DNA of 64,000 bases from contig JAHJUE010000010.1 of assembly GCA_018829205.1 (NCBI GenBank), forward strand, positions 1-64,000. The letters are read 5' to 3'. The notes beneath the pieces were generated by a model. That model searched no databases, was not told where the DNA came from, and was given only the letters and a program-made list of their open reading frames with translations. Position numbers and translations under genes: made by a program. This document shows positions 52,103 through 61,343 of the stretch, piece by piece; the stretch's first letter is position 1; each line of letters begins with the position of its first letter. The stretch is from Bacteroidota bacterium. GTDB lineage: Bacteria > Bacteroidota > Ignavibacteria > Ignavibacteriales > Melioribacteraceae.

Positions 52103-54142
52103 CTAGACCTCTAACTTTCCTAAAAATTCAATTTCAACATCAGCCGGCAATTCAGTATACGACAGCACCACTACATCATTAAAAGTAGAGTTTATCAATC
52201 TATAGAAATAAGGTCTGATTGTTGCCGATGTAATTAATATTGGAACATAACCGAAATTTCTGAACTGAATTAAATTCTGCTGTATAGATTCGTTTAATTT
52301 GCGCAGCATATCGGGACTTAAACCAAGAGTTTGAACAGCTTCTTTCTGTTTTGAAAGCGAATCGGTAATGTAGTTTTCAAGTTTTTCTCCTATTGCCATT
52401 GCATGAATAATACCGTTGCTGTCCTTATAATTATGCGCAATTGTTTCACCTAAGGAATGACGGACATATTCAGTCAGCACGTCAATATTCTTTGTAACTT
52501 TAGAATAATCAATAAGCGATTCTAGTATCTGCACAAGATCCTTAATTGCTACAAGTTCTTTTAATAAATTCTGGAGTACTTTCTGGATGCTTCCAAGCGG
52601 CAATACGTCAGGATTAATATCGTCAATAACAGCCGGATAATCCTTCTTTAAGTTTTCAAGCAATTGTTTAACCGATTGTCTTGTTAAGATTTTATCAAAA
52701 TTTTTCTTTATTGTTTCCTGTAAATGAGTTGAGAGAACGGAAATACTGTCGACTACCGTATAACCTGCAAGTTCTGCTTTGTCTTTTTCTTCATCATTAA
52801 CCCAGGCCCCGCTTAAATGGAATGCCGGGTCAGTAGTGGGAATACCTTCAAGCTGTTCATCAACATTGCCGGGATTCATCGCAAGAAAGCGGTCGCTGAA
52901 AATTTCATATGAGGCGACAACATTACCTTTAATTTTAATAATGTATTCATTAGGACTTAATTGTAAATTATCTCTAACCCTTACAGGCGGAACAAGCACT
53001 CCGTATTCAAGCGCGATATATTTTCTTGTTGAGGAAATTTTCTGGAATAAATTTCCTCCCTGGTTTTCATCAACCAATGAAATTAATCCGTATCCGATTT
53101 CTACTTCGATAGGATCCACCTGAAGGTATTCTTCAACTTTTTCTTCTACCGGTTCCGGTGTAGTTACTTCTTCTTTTTCAATTTTATCAGCTTCTGTTTT
53201 TCTGTTCTTAGTTATAACAATTGCCATTGATCCTAATGAACCGGCCAAAAGAACAAACGGGATAGTCGGCATACCGGGTACTAAAGAGAATAAAAATATA
53301 GCGCCCGAAACAGTTCCTAATACTCTGGGATTAGAAAACAATTGTGTTTTAAATTGAGAATCTAAGCTTTTGCCTTCCGCATTTTTTGTAATTACCATAC
53401 CGGCAGATGTCGCGATTAGCAATGCGGGAACCTGAGAAACAATTCCGTCGCCGATTGTTAGAATTGTATATGTCTGAACTGCATCTACAAAATCCATTCC
53501 GTTTTGTGCGACGCCAATTATAATACCGCCAATAATGTTTATAGAATTAATTAATATTCCCGCAATTGCGTCACCTTTAACAAATTTGCTTGCGCCGTCC
53601 ATTGCTCCGTAAAATTCAGCTTCACGAGAAATTGTTTCTCTTCTTTTGCGCGCATCGGCTTCATTAATTAAACCGCTGTTTAAATCGGCGTCAATCGCCA
53701 TTTGTTTACCCGGCATAGCATCAAGAGTAAATCTTGCGGCAACTTCAGAAATTCTGCCAGAGCCTTTCACGATAACAATAAACTGAATAATTACTAGTAT
53801 AAGGAAAATAATAAACCCGACTACATAACTTCCGCCTACAACAAATTGTCCAAAGGTTTCAATTACTTTACCTGCATATCCTTCCAGTAAAATTAATTTT
53901 GTTGAACTGATGTTAAGAGACAATCTGAATATTGTAAGTACAAGCAGCAGTCCGGGGAATACTGAAATATCCAATGGCGAATTTATATATAATGAAACAA
54001 TAAGTATCAATAAAGCCAATGAAATATTAATTGCTAAAAAGAAATCGAGCAAAAATGCCGGCAGCGGAATAATCATTAATCCTAGGATAAAAATTATTCC
54101 GAACGCGAATATTATATCGGTATTTGCTAAGAATCTTTTCAT
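52103..54142 (-). CDS. flhA: flagellar export gate protein FlhA
   Basis: A 679-residue inner-membrane protein, eight membrane helices in the N-terminal half and a large cytoplasmic domain. The linker region RFTLDAMPGKQMAIDADLNSGLINEADARKRR is the diagnostic FHIPEP motif. The C-terminal domain, which docks chaperones and FliH/J, is full length. It follows flhB by three bases. Confidence 0.96.
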   Translation of the reverse strand: MKRFLANTDIIFAFGIIFILGLMIIPLPAFLLDFFLAINISLALLILIVSLYINSPLDISVFPGLLLVLTIFRLSLNISSTKLILLEGYAGKVIETFGQFVVGGSYVVGFIIFLILVIIQFIVIVKGSGRISEVAARFTLDAMPGKQMAIDADLNSGLINEADARKRRETISREAEFYGAMDGASKFVKGDAIAGILINSINIIGGIIIGVAQNGMDFVDAVQTYTILTIGDGIVSQVPALLIATSAGMVITKNAEGKSLDSQFKTQLFSNPRVLGTVSGAIFLFSLVPGMPTIPFVLLAGSLGSMAIVITKNRKTEADKIEKEEVTTPEPVEEKVEEYLQVDPIEVEIGYGLISLVDENQGGNLFQKISSTRKYIALEYGVLVPPVRVRDNLQLSPNEYIIKIKGNVVASYEIFSDRFLAMNPGNVDEQLEGIPTTDPAFHLSGAWVNDEEKDKAELAGYTVVDSISVLSTHLQETIKKNFDKILTRQSVKQLLENLKKDYPAVIDDINPDVLPLGSIQKVLQNLLKELVAIKDLVQILESLIDYSKVTKNIDVLTEYVRHSLGETIAHNYKDSNGIIHAMAIGEKLENYITDSLSKQKEAVQTLGLSPDMLRKLNESIQQNLIQFRNFGYVPILITSATIRPYFYRLINSTFNDVVVLSYTELPADVEIEFLGKLEV

Positions 54143-54145
54143 TTA

Positions 54146-55231
54146 TTATACAATACTCTTTTTCTTTTTTCTGTTTTTCAACTGATAGATATAAGCCAAA
54201 ACCTGGGCAACTGCTTTAAATAACTTATCAGGAATTTCATCTCCGACTTCACATGCTTTAAAAAGAGCACGGGCTAACGATACATCTTCATGTAGCGGAA
54301 TTTTATTTTCCAACGCGATTTCTTTTATTTTTTGAGCAACTCTATCTGCCCCTTTCGCTATTACTCTTGGCGCGCTGTCTTTTCCAATTGAATATTTTAA
54401 AGCCACCGCAAAGTGAGTAGGGTTGGTTATAACTACATCCGCTTTGGGCACTTCCTGCATCATTCGTGAACGGGCCATTGCTAACTGTTTACCTTTAATC
54501 TGCCCCTTAATAAGAGGATCGCCTTCCTGCTGTTTAAATTCTTCTTTTACTTCCTGTTTGGTCATCATCAGACCTTTTTTGTGCTTATATTTTTGATAAG
54601 TAAAGTCGGCAGCAGCTATAACAGCGAACACCAATGAAATTTTCCATAAAAGATCAAATGATGTATCAATCATAAAATTTACGACATTGCCGATAGAATA
54701 ATTTACGAGTCCAATTGCGTCGGCAATTGAATCTTCTAAAACTAAATATGTAAACCAACCAATAATAATAATTTTTATAAGTGATTTAAGAACTTCTACA
54801 AACGGTTCGCTGGAAAAGAATTTATTCTTAATACCTTTTATTGGATTCATTTTAGAGAATTTTGGAGCCATAGCTTTCGGTGTAATTTTAAATCCAACTT
54901 GTCCGTAACCAACGACAAGCGATATAATCACTAAAGCAACAAATATGGGACTTAAAGTAACAAGGAAAAAACCGAGAGCTTTAACCGCAAAAAAACTTAC
55001 AAGGTTAGCCGTTATGTTTAATTGAGCGGCTGAGCTGAAAATATCTTTTGCTACTTCGGCCATGCTATCGCCAAGTTTTTCCTTATATATATATACCACA
55101 ATCAGACCAGTACTGAATATTGCAAGAGAGTTTAATTCCTGACTCTTCGCAGCTTGCCCTTCAGATCTGCTGTCATCCAACTTTTTCCCGGTTGGTTGTT
55201 CGGTTTTGTCCTGTCCGTCTGAGTCTGCCAT
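54146..55231 (-). CDS. flhB: flagellar export switch protein FlhB
   Basis: A 361-residue protein with four membrane helices and a C-terminal cytoplasmic domain. The auto-cleavage motif NPTH is at residues 270-273 (TNPTHFAVALKY), which changes export specificity from hook to filament. The N-terminus DKTEQPTGKKLDDSRSEGQAAKSQEL is also typical. Confidence 0.95.
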   Translation of the reverse strand: MADSDGQDKTEQPTGKKLDDSRSEGQAAKSQELNSLAIFSTGLIVVYIYKEKLGDSMAEVAKDIFSSAAQLNITANLVSFFAVKALGFFLVTLSPIFVALVIISLVVGYGQVGFKITPKAMAPKFSKMNPIKGIKNKFFSSEPFVEVLKSLIKIIIIGWFTYLVLEDSIADAIGLVNYSIGNVVNFMIDTSFDLLWKISLVFAVIAAADFTYQKYKHKKGLMMTKQEVKEEFKQQEGDPLIKGQIKGKQLAMARSRMMQEVPKADVVITNPTHFAVALKYSIGKDSAPRVIAKGADRVAQKIKEIALENKIPLHEDVSLARALFKACEVGDEIPDKLFKAVAQVLAYIYQLKNRKKKKSIV

Positions 55232-56008
55232 TTATCCGCTTATTGCTTTAATTAATTCAAATAATTTGTCTTCGTATTCCATTAAAAGATTACGTATTAA
55301 ATAAACATATACCGGCGTAAGAGTAATAAGTAAAATAAGGCCCAATGAAATTTTAAGAGGCTGTACTACAAAGAATATATTCATTTGCGGCATTACTCTG
55401 GCTACGATTCCGGCACCAATGTGCAGTAAAAAAAATGAAACCATAATCGGTGACGCTATTTTTACAGCCAGCAGAAATATCCCGGAAGAAAAACGAATAA
55501 GCGCGTCCAGCAAATTATGACTCATTTCAAAAGTTCCAAGCGGTACAACGCTAAATGAATAAGCTAATCCTCTTATTAAATAATGATGTCCGTTTATTAA
55601 TAAAAAAACTAATGTGCCCATTATCAGCATTGTTTGTCCAAGCAGATTGGTATCAGATTCAGTCGTCGGGTCGAACATTTGTGCCATCGCAAGCCCCATA
55701 TCATAACCTATTAACAGTCCACCGTACGAGAATCCGTAAAAAATAAAATTTAGCATAAACCCGATAAGGACACCTGTAATAACCTCTTTTACTCCAAGAA
55801 TAATTAAAGGCAGTATACTTTGATTTATATCATATTGAATATCTTCAACTGTAAAAAATATTATATACGCGAGAATTATTGAAAAGAATAATTTTGCGGT
55901 AACAGGAATAGAAGTATTGCTGAAAACAGGCGCGGAAAACATTACCCCGCTAATTCTCAGGAAAATCAATAATCCTTTTATAAAATCTATTACGAGTATA
56001 TCTGTCAT
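55232..56008 (-). CDS. fliR: flagellar export gate protein FliR
   Basis: A 258-residue inner-membrane protein with about six hydrophobic segments. Conserved SISGVMFSAPVFSN-like opening (residues about 17-30, RISGVMFSAPVFSNTSIP) and GYDMGLAMAQMFDPTTESDTNLLGQ are family marks. It is part of the FliPQR pore, coded in the usual order after fliQ (four-base overlap). Confidence 0.93.
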   Translation of the reverse strand: MTDILVIDFIKGLLIFLRISGVMFSAPVFSNTSIPVTAKLFFSIILAYIIFFTVEDIQYDINQSILPLIILGVKEVITGVLIGFMLNFIFYGFSYGGLLIGYDMGLAMAQMFDPTTESDTNLLGQTMLIMGTLVFLLINGHHYLIRGLAYSFSVVPLGTFEMSHNLLDALIRFSSGIFLLAVKIASPIMVSFFLLHIGAGIVARVMPQMNIFFVVQPLKISLGLILLITLTPVYVYLIRNLLMEYEDKLFELIKAISG

Positions 56009-56274
56009 TTTATTACTGTAGTTATCATATTAAAAATTTTGAGAGTAAATGAAATCATTTTATCGGCCATAAACGGAAGCATAATAACAATAGCAATAGC
56101 CGTAATAATAATTTTAGGAACAAATGTTAAAGTCATTTCCTGTATTGATGTAGCAGCCTGAAAAATTGAAATTGCTATACCTACTACAAGAGCAACTCCA
56201 AGTATCGGCAACAATATTATCAGCACTGTAGAGAATGTTTCACTTAGCACGTCAATAATTAATTCTAATGTCAT
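56005..56274 (-). CDS. fliQ: flagellar export gate protein FliQ
   Basis: The start at 56274 (MTLELIIDVLSETF, 89 residues) is chosen because it has a GGAG site in front and gives the standard FliQ length; a longer reading from 56316 would run inside fliP. Two hydrophobic hairpin helices (LIILLPILGVALVVGIAISIFQ and IITAIAIVIMLPFM) with QAATSIQEMTLTFVPKI are diagnostic. The start shares one base with the fliP stop (TAATG). Confidence 0.94.
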   Translation of the reverse strand: MTLELIIDVLSETFSTVLIILLPILGVALVVGIAISIFQAATSIQEMTLTFVPKIIITAIAIVIMLPFMADKMISFTLKIFNMITTVIK

Positions 56275-57035
56275 TATCCGAAACTCCTTACTAAAGAACC
56301 TATTATTAAATTCCATCCGTCAACAAGTATAAATAACAAAATTTTAAAAGGGAGCGAAACAAGCATTGGGGGGAGCATCATCATACCCATTGACATAAGT
56401 ATGCTTCCAACAATCATATCAATCATCAAAAATGGGATAAACAGAAAGAAACCTATAACAAATCCTGCTCTCAATTCACTTATAACAAATGCCGGAATTA
56501 ATGTCATTGTTGAAAGATCATCTTTTTTTTCGGGCTGTGTATCAGAACTAAGACTAATAAATAATTGCAGGTCTTCATCTCTCACATTGCGCAGCATAAA
56601 TTCCCGCACGGGTTTAATTCCGCGCGCATAAGCTGAATCGACCGTTATTTCATTATTTAGATAAGGTTGAAGAGCATTATCATTTACATTATTAATTGTA
56701 GGCTGCATAATAAAAAAGGTTACAAACATAGCAATGCCTGCCAAAAGCTGGTTGGGCGGCATCTGCATTGTGCCTAATGCCTGACGCAAAAAATGAAAAA
56801 CTATGATCAACCTTAAAAATGAAGTTGTCATTATAAGAATTGACGGGGCAAGAGACAAAATTGTTAAAAGCAGCAATAACTGCAAGGTTGAAGAAACTTC
56901 TTCGGGATTGCTTGATGTGCCTATATTAAAATCAATTTTGGGAATTGGGATTGAAGTCCCCTGCTGCGCGTATAAATCAGTTCCAGCAGCAATAAAAAAA
57001 ATTAATAAAAAAAATATTTTAGATATGCTTTTCAT
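56274..57035 (-). CDS. fliP: flagellar export gate protein FliP
   Basis: A 253-residue inner-membrane protein with a signal peptide (SISKIFFLLIFFIAAGTDLYAQ). The key stretches TILSLAPSILIMTTSFLRLIIVFHFLRQALG, MPPNQLLAGIAMFVTFFIMQP and FIPFLMIDMIVGSILMSMGMMMLPPMLVSLPFK are all present. It forms the core of the export pore. Confidence 0.95.
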   Translation of the reverse strand: MKSISKIFFLLIFFIAAGTDLYAQQGTSIPIPKIDFNIGTSSNPEEVSSTLQLLLLLTILSLAPSILIMTTSFLRLIIVFHFLRQALGTMQMPPNQLLAGIAMFVTFFIMQPTINNVNDNALQPYLNNEITVDSAYARGIKPVREFMLRNVRDEDLQLFISLSSDTQPEKKDDLSTMTLIPAFVISELRAGFVIGFFLFIPFLMIDMIVGSILMSMGMMMLPPMLVSLPFKILLFILVDGWNLIIGSLVRSFG

Positions 57036-57376
57036 TTGATACCCATGTTTCCTTTCAGCAGATCTAAAAAGTTCTTTTTTTCCGTAGAGCTGTTTACTTC
57101 ATTTTCCGCTTCTTGCAAGAAATTGTCCTGTTTGTCAATAAGAGTAATCGAATTGTCGCTTATACCCAATACATAAATTTTATCTCTTATTTTTATAACA
57201 GAGATATATTTTTTAGGCATTAGTACCTGAGTTGATAATACACTTATGTTTATAAGTTTTGATGCTTTTTTATCGTATGTAAATAAATACTTTTTAACCA
57301 GATAAAGCATTACATACATTACTCCAAGCAGTAAAAACAAAATAAAGAAGATTTGAGCAATGTCGCCGAAACCCAT
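57032..57376 (-). CDS. fliO: FliO-like flagellar export assembly factor
   Basis: A 114-residue protein with one N-terminal membrane helix (IAQIFFILFLLLGVMYVMLYLV) and a basic beta-rich cytoplasmic part (ISVLSTQVLMPKKYISVIKIRDKIYVLGISD) as in the poorly conserved FliO family. Its place between fliN and fliP (overlapping both) supports the name. Confidence 0.82.
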   Translation of the reverse strand: MGFGDIAQIFFILFLLLGVMYVMLYLVKKYLFTYDKKASKLINISVLSTQVLMPKKYISVIKIRDKIYVLGISDNSITLIDKQDNFLQEAENEVNSSTEKKNFLDLLKGNMGIK

Positions 57377-57732
57377 TATTTTATTCCTTTCAGGCGGTCG
57401 GATGTATCAATTAAATTTGTGATACGTATACCGAAATGTTTATCAATTACAACCACTTCCCCTTCAGCTATTTTCTTATTATTAACAAATACATCAACAG
57501 GTTCGCTTGCGAGTTTTTCAAGTTCGATTACATAACCTCTTTCCAGTTCAAGAATGTCTTTAATTTCCATTTTTGTTCTGCCCAATTCAATGTATACATT
57601 CAATTGAAGGTCTTTTAAAAAATCGAGCTTATCATCATCGGCAAAACCTTTTTTTGATGATTCGTCAAATTCAGGGAAATCCGCCATGCTACCAAGAACA
57701 GAGCTTTGTTCGTTTTCCAAATTATCAGCCAT
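57376..57732 (-). CDS. fliN: flagellar motor switch protein FliN
   Basis: A 118-residue C-ring protein made of an acidic N-terminus and one SpoA domain (LQLNVYIELGRTKMEIKDILELERGYVIELEKLA and VFVNNKKIAEGEVVVIDKHFGIRITNL). It lies eight bases after fliM, as in most flagellar operons. Confidence 0.94.
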   Translation of the reverse strand: MADNLENEQSSVLGSMADFPEFDESSKKGFADDDKLDFLKDLQLNVYIELGRTKMEIKDILELERGYVIELEKLASEPVDVFVNNKKIAEGEVVVIDKHFGIRITNLIDTSDRLKGIK

Positions 57733-57739
57733 TATATGA

Positions 57740-58720
57740 TTACTCCTTGTTTTCTACTTTTGATGTTATTTTTACTGCTTTACGATTGTTCACGGAACCT
57801 ATATTTCCTTTAAATAACTGTTTCTCACCAATTTTAATTTCGACCTGCTCGCCAATTCTTTTATCTAGTATTAATATGTCGCCGTTTTTAAGCTGCATTA
57901 ATTGTGAAAAAGATATTTGAGTTTTACCGAATTCAACTTCAACGTTTAAAAGAGTTTTTTTCAAATGTTCCATTACAATATTTTTTGCGGTTGATCCGCT
58001 GTTGTATTTTACGGGACGGATTGTGGAAAGGTTCTGGTTTGATAATTTTGAAAGTATTGAATCAAACGCATATGTTGCAAAACATAAATTCATTAAATAA
58101 GATTGTTCGCCGATAAATATTTCAAATGTTATAAGAAGCACGCTTTCGCTTTGTGATGTAATCTGCGCAAAATCAATATCCGGTTCAAATCTGTCAACTA
58201 AATATTCAAAGTCATCAATTATCTGCCATGATTTTCTTAAGTCCTGCATTATTGTTTCAACAACAACATAAAGTACTTTCTGTTCAATTGGTGTAATAAC
58301 CTTTGATTGCTTAGAGCCTTCGCCGTAACCTCCAAGAAGTCTGTCAATAAGTGTTAAAGCGAGTTCGGGGCTGAATTCAAGAATTCCTCTAATGTCTGTA
58401 TTATTTATATCAAAGGTAAATAGACATGCGGGGTTAGAAACCGAAAGAACATATTCGGAATAATAAATTTGATCAACAGAGATAACATTAATATTAATTA
58501 TAGACTGAAGTTTTCCCATTAGAAACGAGCTGAAAGTTTCCGCAAAATTTTCATGTATATTACGGATAGTTCTCAACTGGTTTTTTGAAATTCTGTTCGG
58601 AAGTCTGAAATCAAAAGGGATAGCTTCTTTATCGGTACCAGAAGATTCCGGCTGCTGTTCGCCGGTTTTCATGTTATTAAGCAGCTGGTCTATCTCTTGT
58701 TGTGAAAGTACTTCAGCCAT
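57740..58720 (-). CDS. fliM: flagellar motor switch protein FliM
   Basis: A 326-residue C-ring protein. The N-terminal LSQQEIDQLLNNM is the CheY-P docking peptide, the middle GGYGEGSKQSKVITPIEQKVL is the GGXG FliG-binding region, and the C-terminal SpoA domain matches FliN. CheY itself is not obvious in the window; the orphan receivers could serve. Confidence 0.95.
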   Translation of the reverse strand: MAEVLSQQEIDQLLNNMKTGEQQPESSGTDKEAIPFDFRLPNRISKNQLRTIRNIHENFAETFSSFLMGKLQSIININVISVDQIYYSEYVLSVSNPACLFTFDINNTDIRGILEFSPELALTLIDRLLGGYGEGSKQSKVITPIEQKVLYVVVETIMQDLRKSWQIIDDFEYLVDRFEPDIDFAQITSQSESVLLITFEIFIGEQSYLMNLCFATYAFDSILSKLSNQNLSTIRPVKYNSGSTAKNIVMEHLKKTLLNVEVEFGKTQISFSQLMQLKNGDILILDKRIGEQVEIKIGEKQLFKGNIGSVNNRKAVKITSKVENKE

Positions 58721-58721
58721 T

Positions 58722-59291
58722 TTAGTTTATCACGTATTTACTGAAATAAACACTATTAATTTTGATTTTAGGTAAAAGCGTTGTTAATCCTTTTGAGATT
58801 TCCGCTTTTAAGGAATCTTTTTGTCCGACAGCGCTAAGTTCACTCATAGATTTGCTTGATAGAGTTGAAATGACCATATCTTTAATTATTACTTCTTTTT
58901 TCCCGATGGTCGCCAACTGTTCTTCTGTCGCAACATCGAATGCCATTGATACTAGAAGTAAACGTTGACCATTTGTTCCTGTAGGATTTACAATAATATC
59001 TTCAATCGAAAAAATATTTTTTCCGAGTTCAATATTTTGTCCGTTTTCGTCAGAACTGTCATTTAATTCGTTGCCAACAGCTTCGGTGTTTTCTCCCTTT
59101 GTTTTAGAAGGGGCACTTTCTTGTTTAGTTAACAATATGTTCGCCGTAACGAAATACACTATTATTAACTGAACCACAAAAAGAGGAAGTCCTATTATAA
59201 ATACTTTCGGATTAAGACTTTTTTTAGAATCATCCTTTAATCCAATCGGATCCTCTAATTGTCCTTCGATATTTTCATTTTCTTTTGCCAT
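58722..59291 (-). CDS. fliL: flagellar basal-body-associated protein FliL
   Basis: A 189-residue bitopic inner-membrane protein: one helix (FIIGLPLFVVQLIIVYFVTANILL) after a short cytoplasmic head, then a Ser/Asn-rich linker and a periplasmic domain with LLVSMAFDVATEEQLATIGKKEVIIKDMVISTLSSKS. It supports stators. It is the first gene after the flgE terminator and likely starts a new transcript. Confidence 0.9.
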   Translation of the reverse strand: MAKENENIEGQLEDPIGLKDDSKKSLNPKVFIIGLPLFVVQLIIVYFVTANILLTKQESAPSKTKGENTEAVGNELNDSSDENGQNIELGKNIFSIEDIIVNPTGTNGQRLLLVSMAFDVATEEQLATIGKKEVIIKDMVISTLSSKSMSELSAVGQKDSLKAEISKGLTTLLPKIKINSVYFSKYVIN

Positions 59292-59442
59292 ATGCTCTTT
59301 TTTATTTCAAGAGATATGCCAGTAAATTTCTTTAATTTCTTTTGTTTTTTGATCAATAAAGGCGTTTATAAATAATAAAGTTAAGTTTTATGGCTAATAT
59401 TACACAGTTGAATAAATGTGAAATTTGAAGGTATTTTTGGTT

Positions 59443-59480
59443 TAAAAAAGGAAAGGGAGCAAATCCTTTTACTCCCCTTC
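59443..59480 (-). terminator. terminator-like hairpin between flgE and fliL
   Basis: On the minus strand GGGGAG pairs with CTCCC (one-base bulge) around a 12-base loop, followed by TTTCCTTTTTT. It follows the palindromic repeats after flgE and should cut the transcript before fliL. Confidence 0.6.
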
Positions 59481-59506
59481 AGGAATGAAGCAGAATGGAA
59501 TATTTA

Positions 59507-59586
59507 TTCCCGCGAAGGCGGGTAACACTCGCTGACGGGAATCCACTAACCGTTTACACAGTAGTGGTCACCCGCTTCTGCGGGTG
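59507..59586. repeat. compound palindromic (REP-like) element after flgE
   Basis: Three stems in 80 bases: CCCGC/GCGGG (59509-59522), CCACTA/TAGTGG (59543-59567) and CACCCGC/GCGGGTG (59569-59586); TTCCCG can also pair with CGGGAA at 59536-59541. The GC-rich palindromes stand out sharply from the AT-rich surroundings and resemble the interspersed 'TTCCCGC..GCGGGAA' repeats of many genomes. The third stem ends four bases from the flgE stop codon. Confidence 0.6.
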
Positions 59587-59589
59587 AGT

Positions 59590-61236
59590 TTATCTAACTA
59601 AATTAGTTGTTTCTTGAAGCATTGAATCCGAAACTGTAATTACTCTGGCATTCGCTTGGAAACCTCTTTGCGAAACGATCATTTTTGTAAACTCTTCCGA
59701 CAAGTCGACATTTGATTGCTCTAAAGCACCGGATTGTATGGTAGAGTTAGTTGTTTCGCCAGGTTCACCAATTATAGGATCACCCGAGTTGGCGGAAACA
59801 ACGTACATGTTTTCGCCTTGTCCGGCAAGCGCGCTTCTATTTGCAAAAGTGGCAACCATTATTTGCGCCAGGTTTTTAGAATATCCGTTTGAATAAACAC
59901 CGACAATAAATCCGTAATTATCAATACTTACATCTGAAAGAGTTGCCGATGAAGATCCGTTTTGACTTAATGCAGAGACAACTGAATCTGATGAAGTTTG
60001 TGTTATACCGCTGAACTTTTCGCCAAAATTCAAATCTATATTCTGCTGACTTGCACCGCCTGACGGAGCGAATGTAATTGTACTGGCGGATGTCTGTTTA
60101 ATTGATCCGTCGCTTTCAAAAATAACAGTTCCGCTTGCGCCCGTTAAAGTTCCACTTGCTGTTGGCACAGTTGCATTCCAGTTCCAATTATTGTTATCCG
60201 TTTTAGTAAATTTTATAGATAATGAATGTGATTTTCCTAATGAATCAAATACTGTAACAGTACCGTTAACAATAGTAGCTTCTCTATTGCTATCGGCGGC
60301 GGCACTAACCGTATTTGTTCCAGATGTTTGTGTAATAGTTGATAGATCTAACTCAAAATTTAGATTAAGTGTTGTATCAGTAATAGTTTCTAACGCTGGT
60401 GGAGCGCCGCCGTCCCAGCCGGTTGCAGGATCAATATCGCCGTTAGCATCAAATATTACTTCTTTGGCTGCGGCAGAACTTAATACTGATGTTCCTGTTG
60501 AATCTGTAACGTCCCATGTAAAATCCCAAGTGTCGGCCGCTGTTTTAGCGTAACTTGTTGTGAGTGTATATTCATTGCCGTTATCATCATAAATTGCAAC
60601 TCCGCCATTGGTAACAACATCAGCAACAGCGCTGGCTGAGTTTACGTTTCCGCTTTCAACCACGCTTTCACTTCTAGTTACAGAAGATGTACTATCTAGA
60701 TTTCCGCCCCAAGTTGTTTTCGATGTCGCAACTGCGGCTAATTTTTTCAATTCTGTCGTAATCTGAATATCTTCAAGACTATTGCCCGGAGGTACAACAC
60801 CGTCTGAAGTTGCCATTTTACCCTGAACTATAGCGCCGTTTTGAGGATTAACTAAATTTCCCTCGGCGTCAAATGTAAAAGCGCCCGCTCTTGAGAAGAA
60901 TTTTGAACCGTTGCTTTCAAGAATGAAAAGCCCTTCTCCCTGTAACGCCAAATCAGTTGTAATACCAGTTCTTTCAAATGTACCCTGGTTCCAGTTACGG
61001 TCAACTGAGTTCAATTTCATTCCCAATCCAACTTGATAAGCATTAGTACCGCCGGATGTTCCGGAAGGATTTGTACCTGATCTGACAAATTGATTAAATG
61101 TATCGCTGAAAGTTACACGTGAGCTTTTAAAACCAATTGAGTTAACGTTGGCAATATTGTTACCAATTACATCCAACATTGTTTGATGATTTTTTAAACC
61201 GGATACGCCTGAGAATAATGAATTAAGAAGTGACAT
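59590..61236 (-). CDS. flgE: flagellar hook protein FlgE
   Basis: A 548-residue hook subunit, larger than the ~400 residues of enterobacteria. The N-terminus LLNSLFSGVSGLKNHQTMLDVIGNNIANVNSIGFKSSRVTFSDTF and the C-terminus SGALEQSNVDLSEEFTKMIVSQRGFQANARVITVSDSMLQETTNL are diagnostic. The middle is Ser/Thr/Ala-rich, with two similar variable-domain parts (residues about 205-300 and 310-420), each with a TINLxFELDLS or NIDLNFGEKFS strand. It has an excellent ribosome site (AGGAGG) and a structured leader. Confidence 0.95.
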   Translation of the reverse strand: MSLLNSLFSGVSGLKNHQTMLDVIGNNIANVNSIGFKSSRVTFSDTFNQFVRSGTNPSGTSGGTNAYQVGLGMKLNSVDRNWNQGTFERTGITTDLALQGEGLFILESNGSKFFSRAGAFTFDAEGNLVNPQNGAIVQGKMATSDGVVPPGNSLEDIQITTELKKLAAVATSKTTWGGNLDSTSSVTRSESVVESGNVNSASAVADVVTNGGVAIYDDNGNEYTLTTSYAKTAADTWDFTWDVTDSTGTSVLSSAAAKEVIFDANGDIDPATGWDGGAPPALETITDTTLNLNFELDLSTITQTSGTNTVSAAADSNREATIVNGTVTVFDSLGKSHSLSIKFTKTDNNNWNWNATVPTASGTLTGASGTVIFESDGSIKQTSASTITFAPSGGASQQNIDLNFGEKFSGITQTSSDSVVSALSQNGSSSATLSDVSIDNYGFIVGVYSNGYSKNLAQIMVATFANRSALAGQGENMYVVSANSGDPIIGEPGETTNSTIQSGALEQSNVDLSEEFTKMIVSQRGFQANARVITVSDSMLQETTNLVR

Positions 61237-61266
61237 TTTAACCTCCTAAGGTTTTTAAGTTATTGT

Positions 61267-61320
61267 TGATTCAGCTTCAGTCAGTCCGCCGAATCAGGGC
61301 GTCCTTAAAAGGTCCCGCCC
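61267..61320 (-). promoter_or_regulatory. two hairpins in the flgE leader
   Basis: In the 107-base gap before flgE, GGGCG/CGCCC (61297-61301 with 61316-61320) closes around CCTT/AAGG, and TGATTC (61267-61272) pairs with GAATCA (61291-61296). They lie between the TIGR02530 gene and the strong flgE ribosome site and could protect or time flgE mRNA, or act as a processing site. Confidence 0.45.
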
Positions 61321-61343
61321 GCTGTTATTATTTAATTAAACTT

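Noticed and set aside
56275-56316. Longer FliQ start (MEFNNRFFSKEFRI...)
   Set aside because: Lies within fliP coding sequence, gives a non-standard N-terminus, and the downstream ATG has the GGAG site.
59304-59330. Sigma-54-like TGGCATA-N4-TTGA just before fliL
   Set aside because: The essential -12 GC is GA, and the transcript would begin only a few bases before the ATG.
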